Source of the DNA: Ditylenchus dipsaci
Taxonomy: Eukaryota > Nematoda > Chromadorea > Rhabditida > Anguinidae
Length of the DNA stretch: 64,000 nucleotides
Direction: 5' to 3'
Assembly: GCA_004194705.1 (NCBI GenBank)
Contig: SADC01000172.1
Location: 85,591 to 149,590, forward strand
In this document: positions 48,401 through 58,956 of the stretch, piece after piece
How the letters are laid out: every line of letters begins with the position of its first letter
How positions within the stretch are numbered: the stretch's first letter is position 1
The notes under the pieces: generated by a model
The model's input: the letters and a program-made list of their open reading frames with translations, nothing else
The model's database searches: none
What the model was told of the DNA's origin: nothing
Translations under genes and position numbers: made by a program

Positions 48401-49220
48401 AAATAAGGAAACAAATTTTGATATATGTATAGTCAAAGAAACTGGCTCTAACCAATTACAGTTAGATTTCGATACGTTGAATAAAATGACAGGAAATATT
48501 GAAGCAAATACAAAAGTGGGATTAGTTACCGAGATTCCAATATTCCTGTATATTGTCGAAAGATTTGATGAGCATAACCGGGTAGAGCAAATAGGTGAAG
48601 GAGCAATAAATATTCCTCTCAAATTATCTATAAATCAATTTGATGCTTTTATTAAAAAAAGTTTTGCTGAAATTGACAATGAAAACAGCAATTTCACTGT
48701 CTATGAGCTTGATCCTGACGTTTTGTTTAAAATTAAAATGGTGGGAGGTATAGTGACTACAGATGATGCAAAAGACTCAAATAAGTTGAAAAAAGATAGA
48801 TCAGAGACAATGAAGACGATTGAAATAAGTGAAATGTCGGAAATGAATGACATTTTGATGAAAAACTTGGAGCCATATGCTAAAATTGGACTGGTTTATG
48901 AAAAAAGAACAAAAATTCCAGTATTTTTGTATAGTGTAGAATGTTGGCATGAGGATGAAGCAAAGCGTTGCAGCATCCAGCAAATTGGGCTAGAAAAGGT
49001 TTTTATTTCTAGAATGGAATCTATGAAAGACTTGAAAAATTATGCCAAACAACATTTCCCACTGCGTGAAGGCATAGAAGAATTCAGTGTAAACAAAATG
49101 ATAGATATTAATAAGCCAGAAGAAAAAGAAATGACTGATGAAATGGTTAAAAATATTAAGGAATTCACAAGAATTGGATTTGTATACGACAGAAATGTCA
49201 AAAGCACTGAGAGCACATAA
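42457..49220 (+). CDS. Novel multi-repeat protein, eight ~95-residue beta-grasp-like units
   Basis: Not recognised as any known family. Four exons fit in phase: 42457-42580, 44659-44804, 45974-46405 and 47468-49220, about 815 residues. Exon 1 has a hydrophobic N-terminus that could be a signal peptide. The rest is a tandem unit seen eight times. Each runs: strand (IPIFLYIVE), variable loop, strand plus helix (INIPLKLSINQFDAFIKK), strand (FTVYEL), a conserved (A)EMTDE...N patch, then strand (TKIGLV). That order resembles ubiquitin-like folds; this is inference. Frame breaks occur near 46065, 47510, 47660, 47905, 48110 and 48330, mostly at A runs; 48369-49220 is uninterrupted. Introns contain MITEs. 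A transposon has copied the last two units (40197-40785). Confidence 0.65.
42718..42832 (+). other. Short open frame in an intron, uncertain
   Basis: A 37-codon frame starts with MPVKRKIESFFK and ends FDFY. It lies in the first intron of the repeat-protein gene. The segment KIESFF resembles a PCNA-interacting (PIP-box-like) motif of the kind some mobile-element and repair proteins carry near their N-terminus. There is no supporting downstream exon, so it may be chance or a remnant. Confidence 0.15.
43296..43523. repeat. Foldback element, gcgcgc-containing arms
   Basis: The mirrored ends are accatgattttttgcgcgc and gcgcgcaaaaaccatggt. The arms include gttgaacttctgtac/gtacagaagttcaa and ggtttctaac/gttagaaacc. 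It lies in an intron of the repeat-protein gene. Confidence 0.65.
43833..44531. mobile_element. Foldback element with CAGGG...CCCTG ends
   Basis: The left end cagggctgtagctgaggaat mirrors the right end ctcctcagctacaaccctg. The arms extend inward (gagccaagagccgaaaaca mirrored by tgtttttggcgtctggctc). CAGGG fits the hAT terminal rule, but the flanking 8-mers (tttaaaga, tttcaaaa) match at only 6 of 8 positions. Two copies of the acagggggacc motif lie near 44425 and 44460. Confidence 0.6.
45321..45654. repeat. Foldback element, ggtacgtac ends
   Basis: The left end ggtacgtacaggcctgtgta and the right end cacaggcctgggtacgtacc are mirrored. The inner blocks (agcccgaacccacta, aagaatctattcttgtag) are mirrored too, around a centre near 45465. 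No target duplication was found. It lies in the second intron of the repeat-protein gene. Confidence 0.7.
45691..45883. mobile_element. TTAA MITE, GCGCGGGAC family
   Basis: TTAA at 45687-45690 and 45884-45887 bounds a 193-bp near-perfect palindrome with ends aggaccatacttgttgatgc. It carries the family's aaatgcgcgcgggac block and a central cttttgagttgtttcgag hairpin. The two open frames are mirror translations. It is the most intact member of the family here, located 90 bp before an exon of the repeat-protein gene. Confidence 0.9.
46473..46666. mobile_element. hAT MITE with perfect CAGGGTGGCCAT termini
   Basis: This is a 194-bp element with exactly inverted 12-bp ends. Exact 8-bp repeats attaaacc at 46465-46472 and 46667-46674 flank it. 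CAGGG and an 8-bp duplication together are diagnostic of hAT transposons. Subterminal repeats of 'aaaagggggcat' occur on both sides. It is non-coding and lies just after a donor site in the third intron of the repeat-protein gene. Confidence 0.92.
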
Positions 49221-49256
49221 TTTAGAAATTTAGATAAGTCCACCAGTAACTATGGG

Positions 49257-50846
49257 GTGATATGAGCTTTACCTAGAAAAATTTGTCTCTTTAGAACTTC
49301 AGAGCTTTTTTGAAGCTTATCTTTTGCTTTTATGATGCATTTACTTTTTAAATTTAAAATTTTTTTGAATTTTTGGTAATCTACGATACTATAAAGCTTC
49401 ATTTGCTCTGTATTTCAAAAAAAAGTTTTTAAGAAAACCCATCTAAAAAATATTTTAAAACAAGGGCCTATCGAGGGCTATTTATCAAGGAGTTATCGTG
49501 TTTTCACCTATCAATAGTTGCTAATATCATTCGACAGCGACCGGATTCGAAGCGGCGCCGACAAACAGCGGTTTCGAGAAAAAATGCCATTTTCTCGCGA
49601 AATTCTGAAACTTAAAAGTAATAAAAGCTTTCAAGTACAATAAAACTTTTCAATAAAAAATGGCGTTCACAAAAGAAGGCATATGTCCCGCTTAAAACGC
49701 GTATTTTTCGACGCTCTGTTTTTTAAATGAAAGCTGACATTCTGAAGAACACGCTAAAATTGGCGACAAAAAGGGTTTTTCTATAAACGACCTGTTTTTC
49801 GGCTTCCGGAGCATTGATGTGCGCAGCTTTTCTCTTGGTCGAGCGCTAGCGCTCTAAATCAAGAACCAGAGCAGGAGCCGAAAAATTTGCTGCAGGAGCT
49901 GAGAGCCAGAGCAAGATCCAAAAATTTATTGCAGGGTTCTCATCTCAAAATTTTGAAATAAAGTACATTTGGCAAAATAAAGTACAATTTGTGCATTTTT
50001 CGTCAAAAAGTGCCATTTTTTCAGTGCTTGTTGAGATTTTGAGAACCAAAAATAAAGATTTTGACGTTAAACCTCAAAAATTCTAAAGATTTGGGTGCCA
50101 AATAAAGTACAAATCTTTAAACAAAGATGAGATGAGAAGCCTGATTTATTGTGAATTGTAGATTGTAAAAACGATTGAAAAAACGCATATAACAGAAATA
50201 TTAGTAAGACCAAAAAACGGTAGTTAGATATTGCCAAATAGCGAAGTTTTTTGCCTACGCCTGCGACAAGCCTAACGGTGCTACGTATGTTTTCGCAATT
50301 AACTTTTCACTCATCAGGTCACAAAATAAGATTTGGAACTGCTTTTTTTTGTAAAAAGTGTTGTTCCGGAGTGTTTTGCAAGGCACTCAAAAAAAGTTCG
50401 CGAATTATTCTGACATAAAACTTTTATTTCGCTTGAAAAACCTAAACTTTTGACATCGAATTCGTATTCAGTGTGGTTGTTTTGCTTTTAGAACTGCCCT
50501 TCAATTTTGTAACTCACCATCAAATTTCAAATTCCGCTCAAGACAAAAAACATTTAAACTTGAAACAATTTGAATCTAAATGTTTTTCGTATTGAGCGGA
50601 ATTTGAAAATTTGCACCACGGTTTCATCACACTTTATTTTGCATTTAAAGTCTCAAAACCGTTATTGAAAAATGACAAAATTGTTTCTTTTAAGCAAAAA
50701 TCAAAAATTTTTTGCACTTTTTTGTTGTTAATGCATCTATGCAATGTTTTATCGCCTGATCCACCAGCCACTTTCTCAAAACATATTTTTTTTCTAAACG
50801 AGTGTGTCGTTTAAAATGTGATTTTTAATGTGATTTTATTGTGGAA
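49257..50846. other. No gene; two foldbacks
   Basis: A foldback at 49936-50140 has mirrored ends ttctcatctc and gatgagatgagaa and internal 'aataaagtacaa' repeats. A short near-perfect palindrome at about 50519-50616 contains aaattccgctca and tgagcggaattt. Positions 49690-49760 are an inverted partial match to 31660-31720. No exon is supported. Confidence 0.45.
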
Positions 50847-50981
50847 ATGTCACGGAAATGTGGCTTTCAAATTCCGCCTAGATATTTGACCAGTGAATCG
50901 AGAAAGAAAGATCTCATCTACAAAACCATTCAAGAATATCTGGAATACGAAAATAAAATTAATAAGAAAAAATGTAAATAA
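50847..50981 (+). CDS. Small open frame or terminal exon (44 residues)
   Basis: MSRKCGFQIPPRYL begins a Lys/Glu/Tyr-rich 44-residue frame whose stop codon overlaps AATAAA (50978-50983). The composition looks more protein-like than the surroundings. It could be a tiny gene, the last exon of an unseen gene (but no clear acceptor precedes it), or chance. Function not recognised. Confidence 0.25.
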   Translation: MSRKCGFQIPPRYLTSESRKKDLIYKTIQEYLEYENKINKKKCK

Positions 50982-51394
50982 AGTTAGTGTGAGCCAAGTG
51001 TGAAAGTGTGATTTACGAAAACACTGGTTAGGGCATAGCCATAATGGGTATGACGTTGTAAATGTCTATATTTTTCATTGAAAAATGCCTTAACAAGTCT
51101 TAGAAAAATCACCTAAGGCATTTTAGGTCGTCTGCATTGCAACTCAATGTGTTTTGATTGGACTTGATTTTTAAATGTGCTTTCTTGACCCTAGTAACTT
51201 CGATTTTCCGTTATTATTATAAACGGCACATTTTCAGTAGATTGTCTTTACCTAATTGGCTAGTTGGAAATCAATAAAAAAATTTGTTTTTAGTAATTCA
51301 AACTAGAAGGCGCCGCTGCGCCGATGGCGCATCACCACCTTACATGATTTTGGCCTAGCTTCTTTTGACCTTTACTTGCACCTTTTCATAATTC

Positions 51395-54070
51395 TTTATT
51401 GCCAATAAACTAAGGACAAACAAACGAAACAAATCATGAGAACAAACAAACAAATGAAAATTTTAGGTTACTATTCTGTTTTTTGGCTTCTTTGTCTGCT
51501 TCCGAAAACCAATGAGTGATCAACGCTGCTTGCAAATTCACGGATTGAGATCGAGCAGGCTTCAAGACTGAGGATTTGATTTTGAACCTAAACGTATAAG
51601 CACTCAATATTTAATGTGAAATCAATAGCAAGAAAACGAAAAAAGCCTAGTCCTCCTAATCTCGGCGGTCCGACACCATAGAGTCAAAAAGCCATCGACT
51701 GAAAAACGTGCAACGTCTTTTGATAAGAAGCCTACCATATGTTCCAGGGCTGCAAGTCAGCTTAACTAAAGATTATAGCCCATATAAAATATTCGATCGG
51801 AAAAAATATACATACTTTCTGAGCTTGTGCCAACAGCAGTGAAAATTATTCCGGCTTGTTTCGACACCACAGAGAAATCAGCAAATTGAGAGATTTTGAA
51901 CCTAAACGTATAAGCACTCAATATTTAAATGTAAAATCAATAGCAAAAAACGAAAAAAGCCTAGTCTTCCTAATCTCGGCGGTCCGACACCATAGAGTCA
52001 AAAAGCCATCGACTGAAAAACGTGCAACGTCTTTTGATAAAAAGCCTACCATATGTTCCAGGGCTGTAGGCCAGCTTAACTAAAGATCATATCCCATATA
52101 ATATATTTCACCGGAAAAGATATACATACTTCTGAGCTTGTGCAACAGCAGTGAATATTATTCCGGCTTGTTTCGACACCACAGAGAAATCAGCAAATTG
52201 AGAGATTTTGATCCTAAACATATAAGCAAAAATATTTAAATGTAAAGAACAATAAACCGATTACGCTTGTACCACATGAGCTCTACTGACCGATCTATAG
52301 CACGCGATTCCAGGCGGTACCGACACCGTGAAAAAAGTGAACACTATTCTTGTAGCGTTTAACTCGGAATGATTTAGTTTCGAAATCCTTTGCCTGTTCT
52401 CAGCTGAAGATTGAAAAGAGTTAATCAACAATAGCTAGGGAATTAACAGTAGCATTACTTGAAAGCAACCCGAAAAAATTCGGCGACTCCAACCTGAGCA
52501 GTTGCCTGTATGTGGAACCTAAGTCTTAACAAACATTAACTTGATCAGCCTACTTGAGAAAATTCATGACACTTGAAACTATAGCCACCTATTCCAGGCG
52601 TACCGACACGTAAATAAGTAACCATGAAGTGCTCCTAACATCAAGCTTAGAACATCTTTTTGGTGCGAACGCCATCGCTTTTCTTCATCTTAAGGACTGC
52701 GTGACTAAATGAATAATCAGTGATTATATAATTATAGCCATCTCACTTAGAGCCGACATTCGATTGAAGTGTTTGCAAGCTTGGGTTCCAACCTGAGACT
52801 TCAACCTGTACAAACATTAATTTAATCTAAACAAATACAACTGGGTCACATACTTGAGCGGATGAATGACCACTTGACGCCACAGCATCCTATTCCAGGC
52901 GTATCGACACCTCAAAATAAGTGACTATGGAGTGCTCCTATCATCATAGCACGGAAACATCTTTTTGGTACGAACGCGATCGCTTGTTCTTCATCTTGAG
53001 GACTGCGTGACTAAAATGAACTGATCATGTGAGAATATAGGGAATTTAACAGCGAATCTTACTTGAGAGCCGACATTCGATGAAGTGTTTGCGAGCTTCG
53101 GTGTCCAACCTAAGATTACAAACCTGAAAAAAACGTGAATTTAATCTGAAAAATATCAACTGGGTCACATACTTCCGCGAATGAATGACTACTTGAAGCC
53201 CCACAGCATCCTATTCCAGACGTGCCGACCGATTAAAAAGAACGACCATGAACTGCTGAACACGAAGGCTTGAAACATCTTTTTCATTTATGGTTCTTCA
53301 GCTGGAGGACTGCGTGACTGAAAATAGGCTAATTGAATAATAGTTATAGGGATATAAAACAGTGAACCTTTCTTAAGACCCAACGTTTCCTCGAAGTCTC
53401 GCGCACTGGAGTTTCCAACAAAAGACTTGAGCCCTTAACATTATGATAAGAATAATATATAAGAAGTCAAACAAAGCAACATACATCGCACCATCACTGC
53501 CTTTGATCCTGGCGATCCGACACCGCATGATCAGAATCCATAGAGAAGTCATAAAAGGCTGCAGCATCTTAAAGCATTTGGACCAGAAGATTGTAGGTGC
53601 TCAGAGAAGGGCTTGCTGACTGTGAAAAACGACACTGAGTTTGAATTCTATGCATGAGACTTTAAACCTGAACGGAAAGAATATGATGACTAAAAAAGTT
53701 CACACGAAACAACATACATAGACGATCCAATAGCACGTGGACCACCATGGCTTTTAAGAAGACGGACAGTGAGATCGTATATCAGACATAAGACTTCAAA
53801 CCTAAACGCAAAGATAGTAATACCCAAAAAGAAGACGAATAAAATAACGTACATTGATTGAATGAGCGATAACTTTCACCTCAGAGGTTTTCGACCACCA
53901 CAACCTCCGATCTGGGCGAACCGACACCACAGAACCAGTGACTGTGAGTAGTCAACTACAGGATTTTAAATTTGAACAGGACTTAAAAATTAACGACAGC
54001 GATCCGACACCGCGTAGCAAAAAACCTACTGCACACAAACACTGAATGAAGCTAAAATAATAGAGGCAAA
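51395..54070 (-). repeat. Tandem ~305-bp array with conserved splice signals, no open frame
   Basis: On the minus strand, units begin after an acceptor-like gtttag or gtacag followed by gtt(g/t)aa. Unit starts map near plus positions 51590, 51897, 52212, 52510, 52815, 53130 and 53430, with shorter units at 53660 and 53805. Well-preserved units have two introns of about 50 bp. One is GTGAGA/GTAAGA to TTTAG/TTTTAG followed by tcacgcagtcct. The other is GTATGTGACCC to TACAG. A core ggtgtcgg(n)ncgcctgg recurs in nearly every unit. The best exons have stops in all frames. AATAAA on the minus strand at 51395-51400 would end the transcript. I infer a spliced non-coding tandem-exon transcript; it may instead be decayed coding exons. 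Confidence 0.6.
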
Positions 54071-55092
54071 TATTTGTCTCCTAAAGAATATGCGCGAATT
54101 CAAAAAAATTTAAATGACAATTTTCGCATTATATTTCAAAAAAAGATCAAATTTTTTGACCAAAAACTATTTTTTCACCACATTTACCCCAAATTTTTTT
54201 TTGCGCATTCGATAGCTCGCACACGATTCACTATCCGTAGACATTAACTTTGAAAATAAAAGTATGCAAAAGGCGCACCAATGATGGGTTTTTAAACCCG
54301 ATCATACCCGGAAAATCTTGAGTATAAATCTTGTCACAAAGAAAAAAAATTTTTAAATGAACATTGTCTAAAGCGAGTTTATACTCATTTTGAAGCTTAT
54401 GAGCTCTAGTTGTGCCTGTGAAAAAATCGTTCTCGAACATGATCAAAAAGTTGATAAAACTGGCCTAAGAAGTGAAAAAAAACAGAATAGCGGCAGAAAT
54501 TTGGAGAAAAATGCGGGAATTCAAATAAATTCAAATGACAAAAATTTTGAGGAAAAATTCAAATTTTTTGACTAAAAACTTTTTATTCACCACACCAACC
54601 TCATCTTTTTATGTGCGCATTCGATAGCTCACATACAATTTACTATTCGAGGACACCAACTTTGAAAAAAAAAGTGGGCGAAAGTGGACCAAAAATGCGT
54701 CTTCAAACTCGACCATCTCCGAAAAATCCTGAGTATGATTCTTGTCACAAAGAAAAACATTTTTTAATGAACATTGTCTAAGACAAATTTATGCTCGTTT
54801 TGAAGCTTAGGAGTTCTAGTTGTGCCTTTGAAAAAAACATTCCCAAACCACAATCAAAAAATTGGTCAAATGGGCTTTAGAAGTGAAAAATTTTTTTTAG
54901 CCATTTTTCAGAATTTCGACTTTTTGACTAAAAAATTTTTTTCACCATACCGACCCCAATTTTTTATTAGCGCAATCGCGAGCCTCTGCCCAATTTCCTA
55001 TCAAAGGACACCAACTTTGAAAATTAAAGTGTGCAAAAAGTGGGCTAAAAAATCAATGTTTCACACGCAAGCAGCGCTATAGTCATATTAGA
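53457..55092. repeat. Left arm of a large inverted repeat
   Basis: This is the reverse complement of 62372-64000. The inner 860 bp (54231-55092) aligns without any length change and almost no substitutions, while the outer part (53457-54060) differs by several small indels. The arm begins inside the spliced tandem array and includes a 2.5-copy ~400-bp tandem repeat. Outer ends are not seen because the right arm runs off the window. Confidence 0.92.
54085..55085. repeat. ~400-bp tandem repeat, 2.5 copies (left arm)
   Basis: Three successive copies start near 54090, 54510 and 54895 (the last truncated). Each contains gcgcattcgatagctc (or a variant), the phrase aactttgaaaa, cttgtcacaaagaaaaa, aatgaacattgtctaa and ctagttgtgcct. 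The mirror image lies at 62379-63380. No coding function is apparent; the open frames in it are duplicated because of the palindrome. Confidence 0.85.
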
Positions 55093-55152
55093 TTTAACGG
55101 TTGTATTTTGAAAAACAATGGCTGTAAATTTTGAATAAAACATAATTTTTAG

Positions 55153-58100
55153 CTTCAAGAAATACTTGCTGATGGTCCATTACCAATATTAATGATTATT
55201 TTGATGTCATCTAAAGCGTTTGCCGCTTTATTAGGATGTGGACTGAATGCGGCGCTTATTTACATTACCTACAAGCAAAAGTTTGTATTATTTGTTTTCA
55301 GCCTATTTATCTAGCAGTTTTTAAAGGAATCTTCATGGCATCTGCAACATATTTATTGGCTTTAACGCTTTTTTCAACTTGCTTTATGAAACTGGCTATA
55401 ATGTTTGGCCAGTCCTACTAGCGTCAGGCGTTAGAGTTATAAAAATATATATATGTTTTATTTCCAACTTTTACCTGCTATAGGAAATGCAGCAAATGTC
55501 ACTACCTTATTTTTTATTGCTTTAGATCGGCTATTATGCATTGCTAATCCTGACAGGTTTACTTAAAAGGGCATGCTCATCGCTGATGGGAATTAAAAAG
55601 GCGTGAGAATAAAACAGACTCAATTTAGTAGTAGTCAACAAAAAAATTGTTTGGAAAGCTACTTTTTTTTAAAAACAATGCTATGAATCGATCCGATGAC
55701 AAAAATTCACAGTCTGACGCTGCTAAACCACTGAGCCGCATATACTTACAAGCAGTTACAGCATTTTAATAACTTGTACCCGTACAGTACCTAACAAATT
55801 CGTATTTCAAATTTTTTTGTTGCAAGTTTACGTGGTATCCGCCTTTCAAAAATATTCCAATCGGCGGCGATAATACCACTTTAACACGAGAAAGGCGAGT
55901 ACTAACTTTTGATGCTTCTAGCGTAGAATTTCATGCTGAACACATTGGGGTGGGTCTCTTTTGCTTCAATGATGGATTGGATGGGTGGTTGAAAAAAAGT
56001 CCGGGAGGTAACAAATTCTGCATGGTCAAAATCCAGCTGGATACACACAGACTTTCCTGCCACATTTTCATGCCACATTTTTACTAATGATTTACCAAAA
56101 TAATCGCCAAGAATTCTGCTTTTAAGTAAAAATGACCTCTATTAATCTTCCAGCCTTCGATAAATCCTTATTTCCCGCTGGGGGTCGAAAAATTATCCAC
56201 ACCCTTAGAAATTCCCCTTTTTAATTTTCGTGGCCTTTTCCGCTTTTTTTTTAGTTGATTTTGCTGTTAAAACATGATGTTTATCTTTTCACAAACGCTA
56301 CCTTGATGTCAAAACAGTTTTTTTACTTGAAAGCTTCATTCCTGGCGGTTATTTTGCTAAATCATTAGTGAAAGTGTAGCATGACAATCATGGCGCAACA
56401 CCTGAAAATCTGTGTGTATTTCACTGGATTTTGACCATCCAGAATTTGGTACCTCCCGGACCTTTTTCACCTCAACGCTTAGAGAATTAACACTCTTTGG
56501 AGCTTAAAGGCTCTATAGAAGTGGCCTGTGTTTTGTCCTTTCCCCTCCCAATACAGCCTTTGATCCCTTTTAAAATCCCTTTTCTGGTTCTTTTATAGCA
56601 AAATGATTTTTGACCACTTTTAAAAATCTAAAAGCCCGCCTTTCTCTGTTGATGTTTTCTGATGAGCCCTTTTTAGAAGTTGAACGGTTATTTTGAGCAT
56701 TGAAACAATTTTTAGATATGACAAAATGAACAAGCCGGTGTATTTTAGCATCATTGCTGTGTTTGTAACAGCTTTCTCTTTCTATAATGGTTTTCTATCA
56801 TACCAAATAGTGATGTTAAACCCAGATAAGTATGTTAATTACAGACATAGGCGTAGTCAGGAAGTGGGGGGGAGGGTGTCTAGCGAGGCTGTAAACACTG
56901 TCCACAACCCCCCCCCTTCCCTCGCCGGGATTTTTTTAGCCTTTTTAGCCATTTAAGCTTTTTCAGCCTTTTTAGCAGGGGTCACAATCGTCCTTTTCAA
57001 CAAGATTTGTACTTTTTTTTCAGGACCCAAAACTTTTTTTTTTCGCTTCAAAATAGCAATAAGCACTGGATAAAATAACCTTTTTTTCAAAAATGGTCAA
57101 AACGTTCTTTTTTACCCAAATGTCGTTTTTTAAAATTTACTGGGGGGGGGGGTGTATTTTTGTAGGGGATTTTTGCGTGGGGGGATTTTTACGGGGGATT
57201 TTCACCCATAACCATACAGGCATTGATTCTTCTTGAAAAGGTCTCCACGATTATGTTGATTGTCTCTAAGTCCAGATTTGACCAATACACTTGCAAAGCA
57301 GGCTTGAAAGCCTGAAAAACATAAATTAGTAGCTTTAACACAATCATAGCAAACATAGCCGTCAAAATTAATCAAGAAGGTGCTTTTTTCATTTCATACA
57401 AAAGTGTTGAAAAAAGTGCGCGTAATTCTGACACAGCCTATAATTAGGAAAAGTGGCAATTCAAACTACCATAAGCAATCGGCAAACTGGCAAAGATGGT
57501 AGTGGGACTGGCAGTTATTACCAGGTGTCAGTTTGGCTGTCAGCTTTGCCAGTGCCAGTTATGAAAACGCTAGTTATCATATACACGAGAAGACAAAAAG
57601 AAAAAGCTCTAAAAATCGTTGTGACCGGCTCTTATTCAACAAAAATTATTTATCCCAGTAGAATTTTTCGTTCAAATATAACCTTATTATTTATCCAACT
57701 AGTTTATTAATCGATACTCGTATTTTGCCCAGGTGAGATTTGGCAAAACGATATTTGGCAAGCTTAACTGAGCTATTAAGAGCATGAGTACCCTACGTTT
57801 CCTAGTTCAGATGACGACCGAAACTATTATTTTCATTATTTCGGCTACTAAATCTGCTAAAAATCTGCTGAACTAGTTTTTTGTCTAGTTCAAATATCGG
57901 CTTGCCAAAAGCCATTTTGCCAAATCTCGCTTTTGCCAAATCTCTCCTAGCCACATTTTCGTTAACTTCATTGTACAATTCTAAAATTAAATTTATGTTT
58001 TAAACCCAAAACTTTGAGGGCTTGGCCAATCACAATAGGATTCCTTACTGTTATTTGCCTGTCATTACCAGAATACCCGATTTGCTTACAAAACTACTGT

Positions 58101-58956
58101 TTGAATTGAAATTTGACTATCATTTTTCAAATTCTCACCATGACAATAAATATTAAAATCAAAAGATATCAAACTTTTCAATTTTTTTAAATGACAGTAA
58201 AATTTTAATTCCAAAATGAACAGGGTTTGCTGGTCATGAATATGATATGGTGTCAAAATTAGTACCAAACAAATTAGAAGGCTTGACCCCTTAACACGTA
58301 CGGCCCCAAAATTTATTGAATTTAGAAAAAAGAGTCGCCATTTTTCGACTCTCAAAAATCCGGTACTTTTTCTCGGTTTTTTAACTGATTCAGTCGAAGC
58401 TCTTTAATCTGACCCCCAATGGACCAGACTCAGACCTCAATTATCGCGGTGTCGGATTAAAGATGTTCGACTGTAATACTATTTTGTTCAACTTACAATT
58501 TTACACAACTTAAAGTTACAAAAATTAGTGCAAATGTTGAATGGAAAACAATTTAGAAAAGTTATTTGCATTATCTCAGACGTGGGTGCTAATCTGAGTA
58601 AGTTTGTGTTGCTGATCAATCTAGCATGTTGTCTATGCTATGCTGTTATATGGATCATTCTTAAAACTAGTTCATTGGGCAAAAAAGGAAGATCTAAAGT
58701 AACACAACGCATTTTTAAATCTCTTGTCATGATTTTATTGGTGTCTGTTCTGCCATGGGCCATGTTCATGGTTTTCAGAGCTTCCATAAACCCTATCCAA
58801 TTAAGTTCCATTGGATTGTGGTACGCTAGTTCTATTTTCGGCTCTGGTGTTCTTCTTGGTTCTACTGCTGATTTATTAATTCTCTACCTTTTCAGGTATT
58901 TAAAACATTATCGTATAAACTCTATTAATCGATTTTTTTCCAATACAATTGATTAA
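55153..58956 (+). CDS. Srsx-like 7-transmembrane chemoreceptor (GPCR)
   Basis: This is a membrane receptor resembling nematode serpentine class Srsx. Recognised exons are 55153-55280 (TM1: LLGCGLNAALIYITY), 55327 to about 55490 (TM2 region, NLHGICNIFIG), 55491-55556 (TM3 ending in the DRY-like LDRLLCIANPD), 56716-56829 (TM4: YDKMNKPVYFSIIAVFV) and 58529-58956 (TM5-TM7, ending FFSNTID). Junctions between TM1 and TM2 and between TM3 and TM4 fit in phase. At about 55487 the frame slips by one base (ICFISNFYLL to GNAANVTTLFF). The TM4 donor phase does not fit the last exon, so an extracellular-loop exon is unplaced in 56830-58528. No start codon was assigned. Either a divergent functional gene with an assembly indel or a pseudogene. 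It sits alone in the spacer of the large inverted repeat. Confidence 0.65.
56830..58528. other. Receptor-gene intron with repeats
   Basis: The intron holds a fragment opening acataggcgtagtcagg near 56844 with poly-G and poly-C tracts. It also holds a cluster near 57450-57560 rich in ggcaaactgg and tgtcagtttggctgtcagc. A foldback lies at 57730-57952 (aggtgagatttggc on the left; gccaaatctctcctagcc on the right), related to the 11824-12878 element. A short pogo-like pair is at 58391-58473 (cagtcgaagctc with gttcgactg). An unplaced receptor exon may be here. Confidence 0.5.

Noticed and set aside
54231..54446. 71-codon minus-strand frame, identical to the plus-strand frame at 63018-63233
   Set aside because: Identity is explained by the inverted repeat; the sequence belongs to the ~400-bp tandem unit and its other copies are not open in the same way.
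55236..55421. Frame reading PIYLAVFKGIF after the TTTTCAG at 55301
   Set aside because: Using the acceptor at 55326 gives a phase-correct TM1-TM2 join with family-like residues (KNLHGICNIFIG), while this frame stops early and does not fit.
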